This document shows, one piece after another, positions 49,036-60,091 of a stretch of 64,000 bases of DNA. The first letter of the stretch is position 1; each line of letters begins with the position of its first letter. The DNA is from Symsagittifera roscoffensis (lineage: Eukaryota > Xenacoelomorpha > Acoela > Convolutidae), in NCBI RefSeq assembly GCF_963678635.1, contig NC_087065.1, forward strand, positions 32,611,679 to 32,675,678, in the 5' to 3' direction. The notes beneath the pieces are model-generated. The model was not told where the DNA came from, searched no databases, and worked only from the letters and a program-made list of their open reading frames with translations. Both the position numbers and the translations under genes were made by a program.

Positions 49036-51530
49036 AACAGAAAAATTGGAAAAAAAATGAGGCTCTCGAAGTACTGAACCATGTGTATTACAAAATAAGA
49101 TTCAATGTACCTTTCATTCAGTGTTGACAAATGATACGCCCGTATAGCGTTTAAACACAATTGTATTTGGTACCGGAATGATAGTTCTTACCCTATCTCG
49201 TGAAAATTTTCTAAATAAAATGTTTTCCTTTTCGCAGCGCGTTCTTTCCAGCCCTCGCCGTTTCTCCGACCGTCACTGCTTCGGGTATTGTTTTCTTTAC
49301 CAACTGATATCTGCTGAAAGTGTCTTTTCCATGAGTCTATGATACAATCTGTGTTAGGATCCCCCCATCTGGTTGAGTTTATTGTTCATATTTCTGATCT
49401 CCTCTCTAGACCTTTTTAATTGTTCCCCGAGTTGTACACTCCTTATTCTCAGCATTCTGTAATCAAGGTATTTTTCGACATCCTCAGTTTGATCATGGAG
49501 ATCAAGAAAACTGACCGTCAAAATTTGATTGGGTGATAGAGGGTAGCTTTGATTTTGCTCTCGGTTTCTCTAAAAGTTTCGATGAAAACCAAATTTGCTT
49601 TTAGTTTTGTCAACTAGTGTACCTGGTACTTGATGTTGACGTGGGTTCAGTACTATGCTCTCAGGTTGTTTTTTCTTACGGAAAACAGCAGCGGCTATAA
49701 ACTTATTTGATGGAATCACCGCTACCCATGGCCTTAATTACGCCTCCTCAGCTCATGTAACGGTTTTCACCCTTGCTCTAAAACGTAGCTTTATTGATGT
49801 CCTTGAGTACAACTTCTTCCTGAGTTCAAGTCTAACTTGACTGTGTTTCGCTCCCTTCTCGAAGCACTAGGTGATACCGTAAGTTCTGTGACATGACTGA
49901 GTACAATTTCAGTGCCAATTGCTGCAAATCTATAAAAAGTTGATTATTTTTCACCTGCCTGCTGCAAGCGTTGCGCCAGCTTTTCCAAAACGCATTTTCA
50001 CTATAATGCATTTAAAGTATCTATATAATTCGATCATAAATTTGTCTAGTAGTCTCTAAAGTACTCGTTACAACTTGATTGCAAATTTTTACCATCTTAA
50101 CGCAAAATAATGCTACTGTTTATCAATTTTGCTCCACTTTCGTAAGGTTTCAATTTTTTCGGTCCTCCAAGCGCTCAAAGTTAGTTGAATAGGCTTTGAG
50201 TTAAACAGTCGGTGAATGCCTCCTGTAATAACATCTTCGATACCAAACTTTCTGTTGACCGAGATGTTCAATAGAGAGAAACGCATTTTCCAGTACAATT
50301 GGCTTCAACTTTATCAGACCTTGAAAAACATAGAATAGATTGGTTGGTTTTTCTAAAAACCATAACCTCATAATGAACGCTTAGTAAACCAGTCTTATCG
50401 TTTTTGAAAGAAAAAAGATACCCGTCTGATTAAGGATGAAATACTAATTCGGTTCTTCTTCAATTTCACATCCGCTTGTTAAATTATCAGCAAAGCATAT
50501 TAAAAAAAAACATCACGTGGCACTTTTGATCAAAGAAATTTTGACTTCTTCACGCAGGCCCAGGGTGAATGGAAAAGTACCCCTGTAAAACATTCAATCG
50601 TTGGTTAAAAAGACTAACCAATGTAATCAGGTTCTGAAAGTGCCAGATTTCCTCATCTGCTCTGTTTTTTGCATCCATGTGAACTCCTCGAATAAGCGTA
50701 AAAAAAGGTTGTTCGTGCAACGTCAATCAGTCTCATATCATTATATAAGGAATCATTATCTTTTTCCAAAATCCATCCAACTGCTGAAAAACTCTCTAGC
50801 ACCATCCAAACCTATTTTATTGTATGTTTTATATCTTTTTTTGTATAATAAAGAAAAGGTTCTAAAACGCTTTGCTATGTTTTTGGCTGGCATAAGCTCC
50901 CGTAAAAAACAGCATATCGTGCAAACTTCTAGGCAACAAGAAGGAACTCTGCGCAAAACACAAATGCAACTGCTTCCAGAGCAAGTGCCACCTTGAGATT
51001 TTTTTCAGTTTTTTTTTTGGCTTTTCTGATTTAAGAGGTTGCTCTTTGAATCTCCAACAAAATAGAGTATCTCTCCTATTTTGAGAGCGCTTTTTTGTTT
51101 GGGAAACAATTAAGGATCTCTCATCTGGTTGAGTTTAATGTTCATATTTCTGATCTCCTCTCTAGACCTTTTTAATTGTTCCCCGAGTTGTGCACTCCTT
51201 ATTCTCGCATTCTTTAATCAAGGTGTTTTTCGGCATCCTCAATTTGATCATGGACATCGTGCAAAACTGCCTGTTAAGTTTTGGTTGTATGATGGAGGGT
51301 AGCTTTGATTTTGCACGTGTTTTCTCTAAAAATTTCGTTGAAAACCAAATTTGCTCTTAGTTATGTCAACTTGTGTACCTGGGACTTGATGTTGATTTGG
51401 GTTTGATTACCGAAAACGGCACCCGGTATAAAATTATTTGTTGTCACGTAAAATTATATATCCAAAATTGCCTTAAAAACTTAGCTACAATGCCTTGTTG
51501 TCGGCCAATTTGAGTACTCAACTTCAGTTT
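49036..51530. repeat. Decayed LINE debris with an internal duplicated segment
   Basis: 49,355-49,560 and 51,112-51,330 are diverged direct copies (shared CATCTGGTTGAGTTTA, ATTTCTGATCTCCTCTCTAG, TTTAATTGTTCCCCGAGTTG). On the plus strand 49,240-49,350 resembles the linker of Jockey/CR1-type LINEs (RRFSDRHCFGYCFLYQ), paralleling part of block X. No open RT remains. The open frame 50,601-50,996 (131 codons) has no recognisable motif and I do not call it a gene. Confidence 0.5.
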
Positions 51531-51531
51531 T

Positions 51532-53880
51532 CTACAGTATTTTCGATAAACTTGTAAGTTCATTCAAAAAAACAGTTGAATAGAGCAATAAAAATTTTTC
51601 TACAACTACTAATGGGCTTATTGTCCGTTTGCCCATTGTGGAGGGATTGGACATCTGGAATTGGCATTTAAGCAATTTTTCGGAGAAAAACTTCTTTCCA
51701 TGCCATTCGATCAAGGCAGTCTGTGATTTCAAACCCAAAGCATTCAGGCCTCGCTTAACACAATATACCCAGCGTTTCTTAGAATTTTCTTCTGGTCTTT
51801 TACCTGGCTTTGAAACATGGTCTGTTAATCTTACCGCATGGTAATTTTCTCTTCGGTGAACATGATCAAACCATCGTAGCCGCGACAGCACTTTAATCTT
51901 GTCCAGATCAACAGGACCTATCGATTTAAATACTGCTTTGTTGGCCACTCTGTTTTTATAATTGACTCCTGTAATCCTTTCCACAGTTTTCACATCAGCA
52001 CTTTTGAGTGAGCTGGATATTGCTTTCCTCTGCACCCAGGTTTCAGAGCAGTACATCAGAACTGGTCAGACACAAGCTTCGTAGACATGATAACTTGAAA
52101 TCAGGTCAAAAAATTTTTTTTCAGCAGAGGCGGATTTTACCGTCATTCCGTCCAGAAAACCGTTATTCTAACCAATGATGCACGTGTTGCGTCACGTTAA
52201 AGAGAAATTATGTCACTCAGAGAGCAGAAAAAATTTGACAGTACTCAGGGTTTCAAATTGATTGATCCCTACAGTAAAGTTTTGATTTGAGTGATAATTG
52301 GAAGGATTATTGCATATAAGATAAAAATAATTAGTGTTATGCTTAGGTATTTTTCTGATGCTAATGCAATTTTTTTTGCACCCCTTGAGATGACTCCCTT
52401 TAAAAAACAAGCGCATCGTTTTTATCCAAATTCTTTGTCTTATCTACTTTGATTTTAAACCGCGTTTTTGTACAAACTTTCTCAAACTTTTGAACTTATT
52501 GACGGCTCAGCGGATATCAGAAGGTCATTTGACGATAGAAGCTCCTGTGTTACCGTGGAAGAACCACAGTTTCTCGTAGCATCTACCATTTTTTTATAAG
52601 TAAAAATGGGCTAGGTTCCGATCCTTGGTGCAGGCGTACTTTGTTAACGAAGTAATTACTGCTTCCTTGGAGCCGGTGAATTCTGGTTTTCAGCAGTTGG
52701 ATGCCTCTGTAGTCACCACATTCTAACGGATTTTATTTAAAAAAAAAAAACTCACCATTTCACTTTCGCTTCAGTCGGAAGGGGTTAAACCAGAGTCCAA
52801 ACTTACTTAAGGACTTGAAAAAGTCCAGGAAGTCCACCATACCCTGAATATTATATCATGTCCAAAGTTAGCCCTGTTGGTCCTGTGTTTTTTCTTTTTG
52901 TCATATCTCTTAGTGCAAGTGCCACTTCCTGAATAGAAATTTCCTCCAATGGGCCAACCACTGCAGGGATATCTAATTCAAACGGCATAAGAACGGCTAA
53001 GCCACTGCGAGATAACATCTTGGTCACTGTACTTGATTTGACTATTTGTTCATTTAATTTCCGCATTTTTTTTTCTAACTGGTTTTGATTATTGGCAGTA
53101 AATGGGAATTTTAAGTTAAAATTCAACCACAACTTGTCTGGGCTTAGTGCCACAACCTTCGTCCTTGATATCCTTCTAGTTTTGTACACAAACGTTGGTG
53201 TTAAAATTAAATCAATCTGGGTGGAGTTTTTACCCCTCTGAAACGTACAGTAATCAACTTCGCATTATTATTTTTAAAATGTTTAGGACGGCTAATTTTT
53301 GTGACTTTCAAAAATTGATCTCTGTTCTTTTGAGTTTTCAGAAATTGATCCGATCTTTTGAATTTTGAGTACCAAAACAGAATGGGCAAATTTCGTAAAC
53401 ATTTTCCTGGCGTCAGAGTATATACCTGGCATAGTTTTGCTCAAAGTAAATTCTGCGGTCAAAGTATATTCTTGATCAGGTAGATATAACATAGTATCTT
53501 CTAGCATCTTATAAAAAATCTTCTCTTTCTGAATCCTCTCCTCCAGCTTGTGGTACGAGCTCAGATACATTGCACACAGTGTGCCCTAAAACAATTCTAC
53601 TGGATTCCAGTACTGGATTAATTTAATCTACTGGCCTCCGGTAACTTTTCCAGAATTCTACCAGTGTTGGCTATTGCAACACCTTTTGTGACTTCTGAGT
53701 CTACTTGCCAGAAAAACGAAAACTTGTGGTCGCCATCTCTAAAACTTCTGGTGCCACACTTCCTTCAAAACGAGTTTCATGTAGACTAAACATGGATATC
53801 TACTCTTTTCTAGAGTTTCCCATATCTTAAGGAGTTTTCTTTTTAGCGTGCGAACGTTCCACGAGCATAGCCGAAACGAA
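51532..53880 (-). mobile_element. RTE/CR1-like LINE copy, internally deleted
   Basis: Minus-strand pieces in LINE order. WNVRTLKRKLLKIW-type endonuclease start near 53,870. Endonuclease middle at 53,292-53,570 (EERIQKEKIFYKMLEDTM, the APE segment ahead of the GDFN motif position). The pre-RT segment at 52,851-53,189. RT core missing or unrecognisable. The C-terminal region at 51,532-52,056 (CSETWVQRKA; RVANKAVFKSIGPVDLDKIK; LRWFDHVHRRENYH; KRRWVYCVKRGLNALGL-like). These are typical of RTE/BovB-like and related LINE ORF2 proteins. Block Y copy 2 (52,363-53,382) is part of this copy. Confidence 0.7.
52363..53382. repeat. Duplicated block Y, copy 2
   Basis: Second copy of 46,528-47,572, nearly identical. 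Here it is continuous with LINE endonuclease sequence upstream (to about 53,880), so this is likely the original context and copy 1 is the transposed or duplicated piece. Confidence 0.8.
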
Positions 53881-54543
53881 TTTTTCTAGAGCGGGCTTTT
53901 TGTTTTATACATTTGAGTTATACATTAGTCATATTAGTGACACCGTGATGTTGTTGGAAACCACTCCCCATTTAGGTGCACACGCGACTGAGAGCCCTTG
54001 CTAGGTTGACTTTCCAAGAATTATGTAGAGCGATGTTCTTAACAGAGCTTTTTCAGAACGAAATCTATCTAAACCGGATGCCCTTACTGGCATCCACCCT
54101 CCTCCTTTTTCCGAGCTTGGGACTGGCAGCTTTGTTTTAATAGCACGGTAGACCAGGCGGAGCCACGAAAATTATTAACTAAAACTCGAACTGAAAAAAA
54201 TCTTTGTGTACAAATTCAAAAAAGGCGATAAAAAAGTTAAACGTGGCAAAATCCAGCTTGATACAGCTTAGAAAATTTAAGAGAAAGAAAGTATCTATGA
54301 TCGTTCTCAAAAACCATAGCCTATTAAGTTTCTCAGAAAATCTTTTTGTCCTTACCACAAAAGAATATCAATCGACCAAATCATTGGAATGTTTCAGACA
54401 ACTAAATACAAAAAGAAAATGAAGAAAAAGCGTCCTCGAAAAAACAAAAAACACGAAAAAAGGACGGAGATTATGTAGGCATTAATCAATTTCTAATGCC
54501 TTATAAAGCAGAGTGTACTACAAACTCCTTATAAAGCAGAGTG
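53881..54543. other. Spacer without a supported gene
   Basis: No coding motif is recognised. A 28-bp-period direct duplication (CCTTATAAAGCAGAGTGTACTA, twice) lies at about 54,499-54,548, directly beside the mariner-type MITE. Confidence 0.5.
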
Positions 54544-54995
54544 TACTATTATGATAGAGTGGTCCCTTGAAAATAACCAAGTCCCTTGAGAATGAGACAG
54601 AGCTCTGAAAACGTTCATAAATTTTTATTTCGCAATTCAAAAAGATATCGCAGTATATTTCAAACAAATTTGGTCTTTTGTTTTTTCTTGAATTGTCCCC
54701 CCACCTTTTTACCGTTAACATTAAAAGAAAAACCTTTTAAGTGGTTTTTGCTGACAAATTAATCAACCCAATTATAGTTGTTAAACCGTAAACTAAAGTG
54801 AAGTGAGAAAATAGTAAAAATTAAAAGTAATAATTACAAATGTTAATCTTATAAGTTTTTGATTCAACGTGTTTCACGAGATGTTTGATATGAACAATTT
54901 ATTCACGAATTACTTTTCAAAATTATAACATGCGAAATCATGCAGGACCTATCTATAATAACGCTTTTTCGAGGGACCGCTCAATCATTGTAGTA
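54544..54995. mobile_element. Mariner-type MITE
   Basis: About 450 bp with inverted ends: 54,544-54,573 (TACTATTATGATAGAGTGG then TCCCTTGAAAA) against the reverse complement of 54,965-54,995 (TACTACAATGATTGAGCGG then TCCCTCGAAAA), roughly 25 of 30 bases matching. TA at the outer ends and the GGTCCCTxGAAAA phrase suit the Tc1/mariner group. No transposase is encoded. Confidence 0.6.
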
Positions 54996-55136
54996 CCAAG
55001 CAAAGTTTTGCCGCCACTCAAACTTCTGTTTTAGAGCCACAACAGCTGAACAGGACAGATCAGAACTGATCACGCGATTTGACGCTCTTTTCAATGGATT
55101 TTGGTAGTAAGAAATTTCAAATGTTAATTCAAACGT

Positions 55137-55161
55137 TTTCGCACATTTTGTACATCATCAG
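55137..55161 (-). ncRNA. Hammerhead-ribozyme-like core, PLE copy 2
   Basis: On the minus strand CTGATGA is followed by T, a 5-bp stem GTACA/TGTGC (one G-U pair) with an AAA loop, and GAAA. It occupies the same position downstream of the PLE ORF as 14,585-14,610 in copy 1, and the same ACGTTTGaAT phrase follows in both. Confidence 0.55.
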
Positions 55162-55397
55162 GATTAAAATTTTTACAAGGTTTACAAAACGATCAAAGAT
55201 CTGAAAAAATTAGAAACATGTCTAAAAATGATTTAAAATTGTTTGACCAATCAAATTTAAACAACTGTAATTACATAATAAATCACGTAATCCTTAATAA
55301 CATTTTCTTGTAAATTTCTGTAATTTTTTTTGTTTTTTGATTCTGACATGTCAGTTTTTTGCAATTTAGCCATGTTATACATGGACTATGACTTTAG

Positions 55398-56275
55398 TGT
55401 TAATTCCCGGCTCCTGAAATCATCGGCCTCTCCCTCCAAATATGCAAAGCTTCTAGTGTGAGTAGCTTCTGAGTGTTGGTTGCTTAGTCTATAATCTCTG
55501 ACTTCAGCTCAGCAGTACCGCCTACCTCCTCGCTACATTCTAACAAGTTTGCCCTTCTGGGGAGTCCTCTTTGCGGTGTTCATCGACCCTCGTGGCTAAA
55601 TGTCGGACTTCTGACCGACATACGTGGAGTTACATCCACTACATGTAAGCTTATATACCACTTTGGATCTCAATTCACGAGCAAAGGAAGTTTTGAGGGA
55701 TGGCAAGCAAGTTTTTAATTTTCTTGTAAGAATTATTTTTGCCCCGGATATTTGTCTAATCTTTGCAGCTAACAGTTGAGATGGATTGCCTCGATATTGC
55801 ATTGTAAAAAGGGGGTGAGGTTTTCAACCACTTATCAGTTCTCGGTTCTGATGCCGTCACCTCTAAGTTTTTCCCTTCAATGATCTTGTTCAGAGTTTCA
55901 AACACTACCCTGTCCGACCAATTTTTCGGATATTGATTTTCAATCCATTGTTTCCGACTTTTTTCCAATGCCCGATCAAAATTTTTACATCTTGAGGTAC
56001 TTCTGAAAACCCTATGGACCGTCCCTTCAATCCGTCCTTTCCGTCCCTTCAATCCATTGTTTCCGACTTTCTTCCAATGCCCGATCTAAATTTTTACATG
56101 TTGAGGTACTTCTGAAAACCCTATGGACCGTCCCTTCAATAACGTTTCTTTTGTATTGCAAAGGTGCACAGCCTCTAGAATTCATGATGGTGCCGATATC
56201 AGTGCGTTTTTGGTACCACCCACCTGTAACATTTTTTCCTGAGTCCACGTTGACATTTAAACCCAAAAAAACCAA
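55398..56275 (-). pseudogene. PLE thumb and GIY-YIG region, copy 2
   Basis: 56,027-56,275 has FLGLNVNVDSGKNVTGGWYQ and CAPLQYKRNVIEGTVHRVF. 55,756-56,052 repeats GTVHRVFRSTS because of the tandem duplication and continues NQYPKNWSDRVVFETLNKII. 55,596-55,802 has RKLKTCLPSLKTSFARELR and then KVVYKLTCSGCNSTYVGQ, the GIY-YIG start. Fragments of its end (TLEALHIWRERPMISGAGN) are at about 55,400-55,460. Several frame breaks. Confidence 0.8.
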
Positions 56276-56276
56276 A

Positions 56277-56710
56277 TTACCGTACCTTTTCGAGTTCTTC
56301 TATGGTGAACTCCAAATTTGGATGTAAATTTTCGGCAGCCTCGAGGACTACCTCAGGATCGCCCTTGATAGTTCTAACTATGTCGTCCACATATCTTAGA
56401 AAAACTTTAACACCCTTCTCAGTCCGAGCTGCTTTTTTTTGTTTTTTTTTGCCACTCATGCAATACCAGACTGTTTCAGCGATGTTTGCGTCTTCAGATC
56501 CCGATATGTTACCACACTCTAAGTGGTACCAAATCAAACAAGCTTTGCATTCTACCCCTTTATTTCGATATCTCGCCTTCTTCTGACATCCAGGGCAGAC
56601 TTTCTTGTTATCCTCATTTGGCACTGTCAATTTTGGTACTTCTTTCACTAACGCAGCTTCGTATTCGTTGACTCACAAATTGACCAGTGTTACTGCAAGG
56701 GATGCGCCCA
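56277..56710 (-). pseudogene. PLE RT4, embedded PHD finger and YVDD motif, copy 2
   Basis: The frame runs from RT4 (MGASLAVTLVNL, then one in-frame TGA near 56,673) through NEYEAAL into the finger without a frame change. Numbered from 56,648 the ligands are C18, C21, C34, C37, H42, C45 and C63, with Gly66 in place of the eighth Cys. WYH and VWYC match the PHD signature. VFLRYVDDIVRTIKGDPE, the RT5 catalytic block, follows about 20 residues later after a Lys-rich linker. This shows directly that the finger lies between RT4 and RT5 in a single reading frame. Copy 1 keeps the eighth Cys. Confidence 0.85.
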
Positions 56711-56842
56711 TTGTTAAACTGTTTTTTTTTTAATATACCACAAACCATTGCATTTAAAGTGTACACTACTCACTGCTAAATTTAGTAGTTTTTTCATAGT
56801 TTTGCGAGATATTTCCGGAAGATTGATTTGCTCATAGAATCT

Positions 56843-56850
56843 CCTCAGGG
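56843..56850. repeat. 8-bp target duplication CCTCAGGG, left copy
   Basis: CCTCAGGG directly precedes the left inverted end of the hAT element and is repeated at 58,040-58,047 directly after its right end. Eight bases is diagnostic of hAT insertion. Confidence 0.9.
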
Positions 56851-57260
56851 CAGGGAATTCAATACCAATACCACAATACCAAAATCAAGGCCAATACCGA
56901 ACTGAATCATCAATACCAATACCAAACCCAGTCAATACCTGAATACTTTGTTACAATACCTCAAAAATCGCCAAACGTTTGAAACACGAAACATTTCGGA
57001 TCGAAATGTCTGGCATGAGTTCTCTATAATTTTCTATTTTTTTTTAACATATGATTAACGATCGGAGGGTATTCAATACTAGTTTTAGATTGTTCAGTAA
57101 CAAAACAAAATCGTTTTTTGGTAAAGGTAACATAAACGTTTTTTTTCTAAAGTAACGAAATAACAACTCGCGAAGATACTGCTGTAACTGAAGTGTTAGT
57201 GGAATATCGAGTAAACAAAACGGCAAAATCGGAAGTCAACAAAAAGTTTTTCGTGCAGTT

Positions 57261-57340
57261 TAAGAATAATGTTCAAACAGAATGGCGCAAGTGTATTAAA
57301 TAAGAATAATTTTCAAACAGAATGGCGCAAGTGTATTAAA
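57261..57340 (+). repeat. 40-bp tandem duplication inside the hAT element
   Basis: 57,261-57,300 and 57,301-57,340 are the same 40 bases (TAAGAATAAT-TTCAAACAG ... GTGTATTAAA) with one substitution. The duplicated text covers a possible N-terminal transposase piece (FKNNVQTEWRKCI). Confidence 0.85.
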
Positions 57341-57454
57341 TGAAACCGCTAAGAAGGTTATTTTATTTTTACAGTCAGTTGTCCAAACTATAAATTCAGA
57401 CGTCAAAGATGTCTTAAGAAATGGCTGACTGACAACTCAACTGTGGAAGTACTT

Positions 57455-57763
57455 ATGAAGAAACGTGGTGATTTGTACAATTTAATGAGAGATCGGATGA
57501 TTTATGAAGAAAGTGTGGAAAATGAGCATCTGTATAATCTTCAAAATAACATTTCCTTTGAAGATTTTTCCAAAAGGGTGAGCGAGGACGATTTCCGCGT
57601 TGAAGACTACATAAAAAGTTTTCGACCAGCGAGCGTAGATCCTGAGCGTCCTTTTTCGCTATGCGGGTACTCAAAAATCTACTTGCAAAACAGAATGACT
57701 GCTGAGCATCATGCTCGCAATGTTTTCAACACAAAGAACGCTGAGTTTCTACCTATATTATAA
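57455..57763 (+). pseudogene. hAT transposase C-terminal (dimerisation-domain) fragment
   Basis: An open frame of about 102 codons from an internal ATG. Its C-terminal half (RPASVDPERPFSLCGY, then LQNRMTAEHHARNVF) matches the hAT dimerisation region, where the usual pattern is (S/D)xER(x)FS followed by RNR(L/M). The N-terminal half (MKKRGDLYNLMRDRM...) is not recognised. The DDE catalytic part is missing, so this is a deletion derivative that would need transposase from elsewhere. Confidence 0.7.
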
Positions 57764-58129
57764 AAATTGATTTTGTGAAAATTTTTATGTTTTTCTACAT
57801 TAATCTTGAAAAATGAACAATGAAAAATTAATCTTACATTGGTTTTTGTGATTTTAGAGTGATCTGAGACGATTCAGAACACCAAGAACCTGGTTTTGAT
57901 AAATACCAATACCAGTGACCTGGTATTGATCAATACCAATGCCAATACGAGGAACCTGGTATTGATCAATACCAATTCCAATACCAATACCTGATTCTGT
58001 CAAAACCAATAACAATTTTTCACGGTATTGAATTCCGTGCCTCAGGGCTATTTCAACGGCTTCCTTGAGCGGGACAAATCGGTTGTCCACGTTGTCATGT
58101 ATGTGGATTGTTTGGTGGTAAAACCATCT

Positions 58130-58545
58130 TCAAACTCTGATTTGTTGAGGGAAAAATTGTCTTTGTTAAGGGAGCACGCTTAGCCAGTTCGATGCTCCAT
58201 TCTGTGATGCTGGATTTTTTTCGCCTTTTTTCTGCTTAGCAGTTTTCCATAATTTCAGCTTTTTGAGAACGTGATGTTCGGTCTCTCAGTTTATCTGTTT
58301 CTTTTTATCAGAGTTTGTTCCGTTTCAGTTGTTTTTGGATCACTGTTTTCTAACGGATCACAAATTGCTCGTGACCACTCATATTTGCCAGAAAAGTGCA
58401 TGTTACTGAGGTGGTCGTCTAATCCTCCCATTCATAGTAGTTGTGCAAAAAGGCGGCGATCTTCATCGGTTATATGATTTTTACCAGTAAAACTAGGAAG
58501 TAGCTGCTCTTACGTTTTTCTCAATATCATCCAGTTGCTTAAATG
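58130..58545 (-). mobile_element. LINE family A, copy D (fragment)
   Basis: The minus strand from about 58,545 to 58,130 reads, across frame breaks, KQLDDIEKNVRAATS, KNHITDEDRRLFAQLL, MGGLDDHLSNMHFSGKYEWS and NGASNWLSVLPL. These correspond to the region between the RT thumb and CCHC in copies B and C. Short, diverged and inactive. Confidence 0.65.
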
Positions 58546-60091
58546 AAAAATTTAGTAAAAAAATACCTTGTTTAGTGAAAAACTATCAGTTTTTGATACG
58601 TAGCTACAAGTATTTGAAAAAAAAAACCACCAATTTCGAACCTGATGTAGTGCAAGATATCAGCCCTACTGCTCTTGTCAAACAGCTCAGAGAGTATGTT
58701 GTTTTGACCTCTATTCTCTACATGGGTGGAAAGTGCTCGAGTATCTGGGATAAGCAATGTCAACCGATTGCACAAAGAATCCAGGTCAGACCAGATCTGT
58801 ACTAAGTGCATTCTGTCTTCGAGGTCTTCGGAAACCGTCACTGTCAGAGGGGTAATAGCCACCTAATTTTAATATTTGGTGAGAGATTTATAGATCAAAA
58901 TTTTCATGTATTTAATCCTACAGTAAAAAATATTGCAGTATATGGGTAAAGCTGTACAATATAATCTGAGAGATAGTATTTAACCATTTGTAATACGTAT
59001 CTAATTTCAATGCAGTTGCAATCAATTCTCGTACATTTAGCCGCCTAGCGTTTCAATTCACTGGAAGCATAATTTTCCAACGCAAACTTTCAGGTAATAT
59101 GTGTTGCCGAAACAGCTAGATGACCAACTAAAAATGCAAATTTTTTGAAATTAGGTCTCTCTTCTGTCGTGCAGGCTAGCAAACTTTGCGAAAGTTGGTC
59201 AAAGTCAAAAAGATGGAGTGAAAAACAGATATTGCGTATATTTTGGCGAAAACTTGTGGGTTACGAGTAAATGAACAAATGCACATGGAGAGTTGGTTGC
59301 GACTGCTTGACGTATAAATGCAGAAATAAGACGACATTATAGAACTTGTAAACAGACTGGGGTGATAGCCCCATGTGCCCCCGCACAAAAGCCTAACTAT
59401 TACTACACTAATTAGGCTGATATTATCCAATGTCATCATAATTGCAGTGCACGGAACTCAAGAAAGTGATCCGCTTTTCTCAGAATTGATTCGAGTTAAT
59501 TTTTTATGACCGGTTGGCGTTGCGCCTCTTGTTTATTTCATCCCGATTGTTCTCCAGTTTCTGTCAGGTCTCCATTTGAAGCTGCTGATAGTCTTGCTTT
59601 GAATTTGTTTCCTGCGGTGACGTGTTCCTGTGGCTGGTTCGGATTGCGAAGAATTTCTTTCTGCTTTTTTCACCATTAGTTTTCATGTGTTTCTTCTCTA
59701 ATCTCTTTCTTTCGGCTCAAAAAGACCTGCAGTAGCCTAAAACCCTTTGCAAAAATTTCTGTTTTACTCAAGCGATGCTAAGTCTAATTTTATCAGACTA
59801 ACCAAATGCTTGGATTTTCAACTTCAATGGTTTTCTTGCCTTTGGTTTCGTTTTTTCTCACTGAACAATAGTATTGTTTCCTTTTGCCATTTGTACGCAT
59901 TTGTCAATGTAGAAATTATGTTAACAAAAAAGTCTGTCCTTTATCCCAAAAAAGTATGCCATTTGTCCCTATGTTAACAAAAACCTCAAAAAAGTCTGCC
60001 GCTTGCTAAAATCCTAGTTCCGCGGTTTCAATCAGCTACGTGGTCTTGTGTGTTCTAATTTCACTTTCACACCTTGATTTTTCTCATAAAA
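58546..60091. other. AT-rich DNA without a supported gene
   Basis: Open frames at 58,572-58,862, 59,176-59,439 and 59,747-59,977 have no recognisable motif. Short direct repeats of AAAAAAGTCTG/ATGCC lie at about 59,928-60,003. Confidence 0.5.

Larger units (their letters stand above)
56851..58039 (+). mobile_element. hAT element, internally deleted
   Basis: 1,189 bp with 16-bp inverted ends: CAGGGAATTCAATACC (56,851-56,866) and the complement of CACGGAATTCAATACC (58,024-58,039). Flanked by an exact 8-bp duplication. Subterminal CAATACCAATACC repeats are dense at both ends. It sits inside the Penelope-like copy 2 RT, so it is younger than that element. It keeps only fragments of transposase. 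Confidence 0.9.
55137..58115 (-). mobile_element. Penelope-like element, copy 2 (interrupted by a hAT element)
   Basis: The minus strand starts with an RT3 remnant (FVPLKEAVEIAL) at about 58,050-58,110, is interrupted by the hAT at 56,851-58,039, resumes with RRFYEQINLPEISRKTMKK at 56,850, then RT4 (MGASLAVTLVNL), the PHD finger, the YVDD motif, thumb, and GIY-YIG remnants to about 55,398, and the hammerhead-like core. A 90-bp tandem duplication (55,941-56,030 and 56,050-56,139, period 109) repeats the GTVHRVFRSTS segment. Frameshifts and stops make it inactive. Confidence 0.85.

Noticed and set aside
50601-50996. 131-codon open frame as a host gene
   Set aside because: No recognisable motif, no splice or start context, and surrounded by LINE debris.
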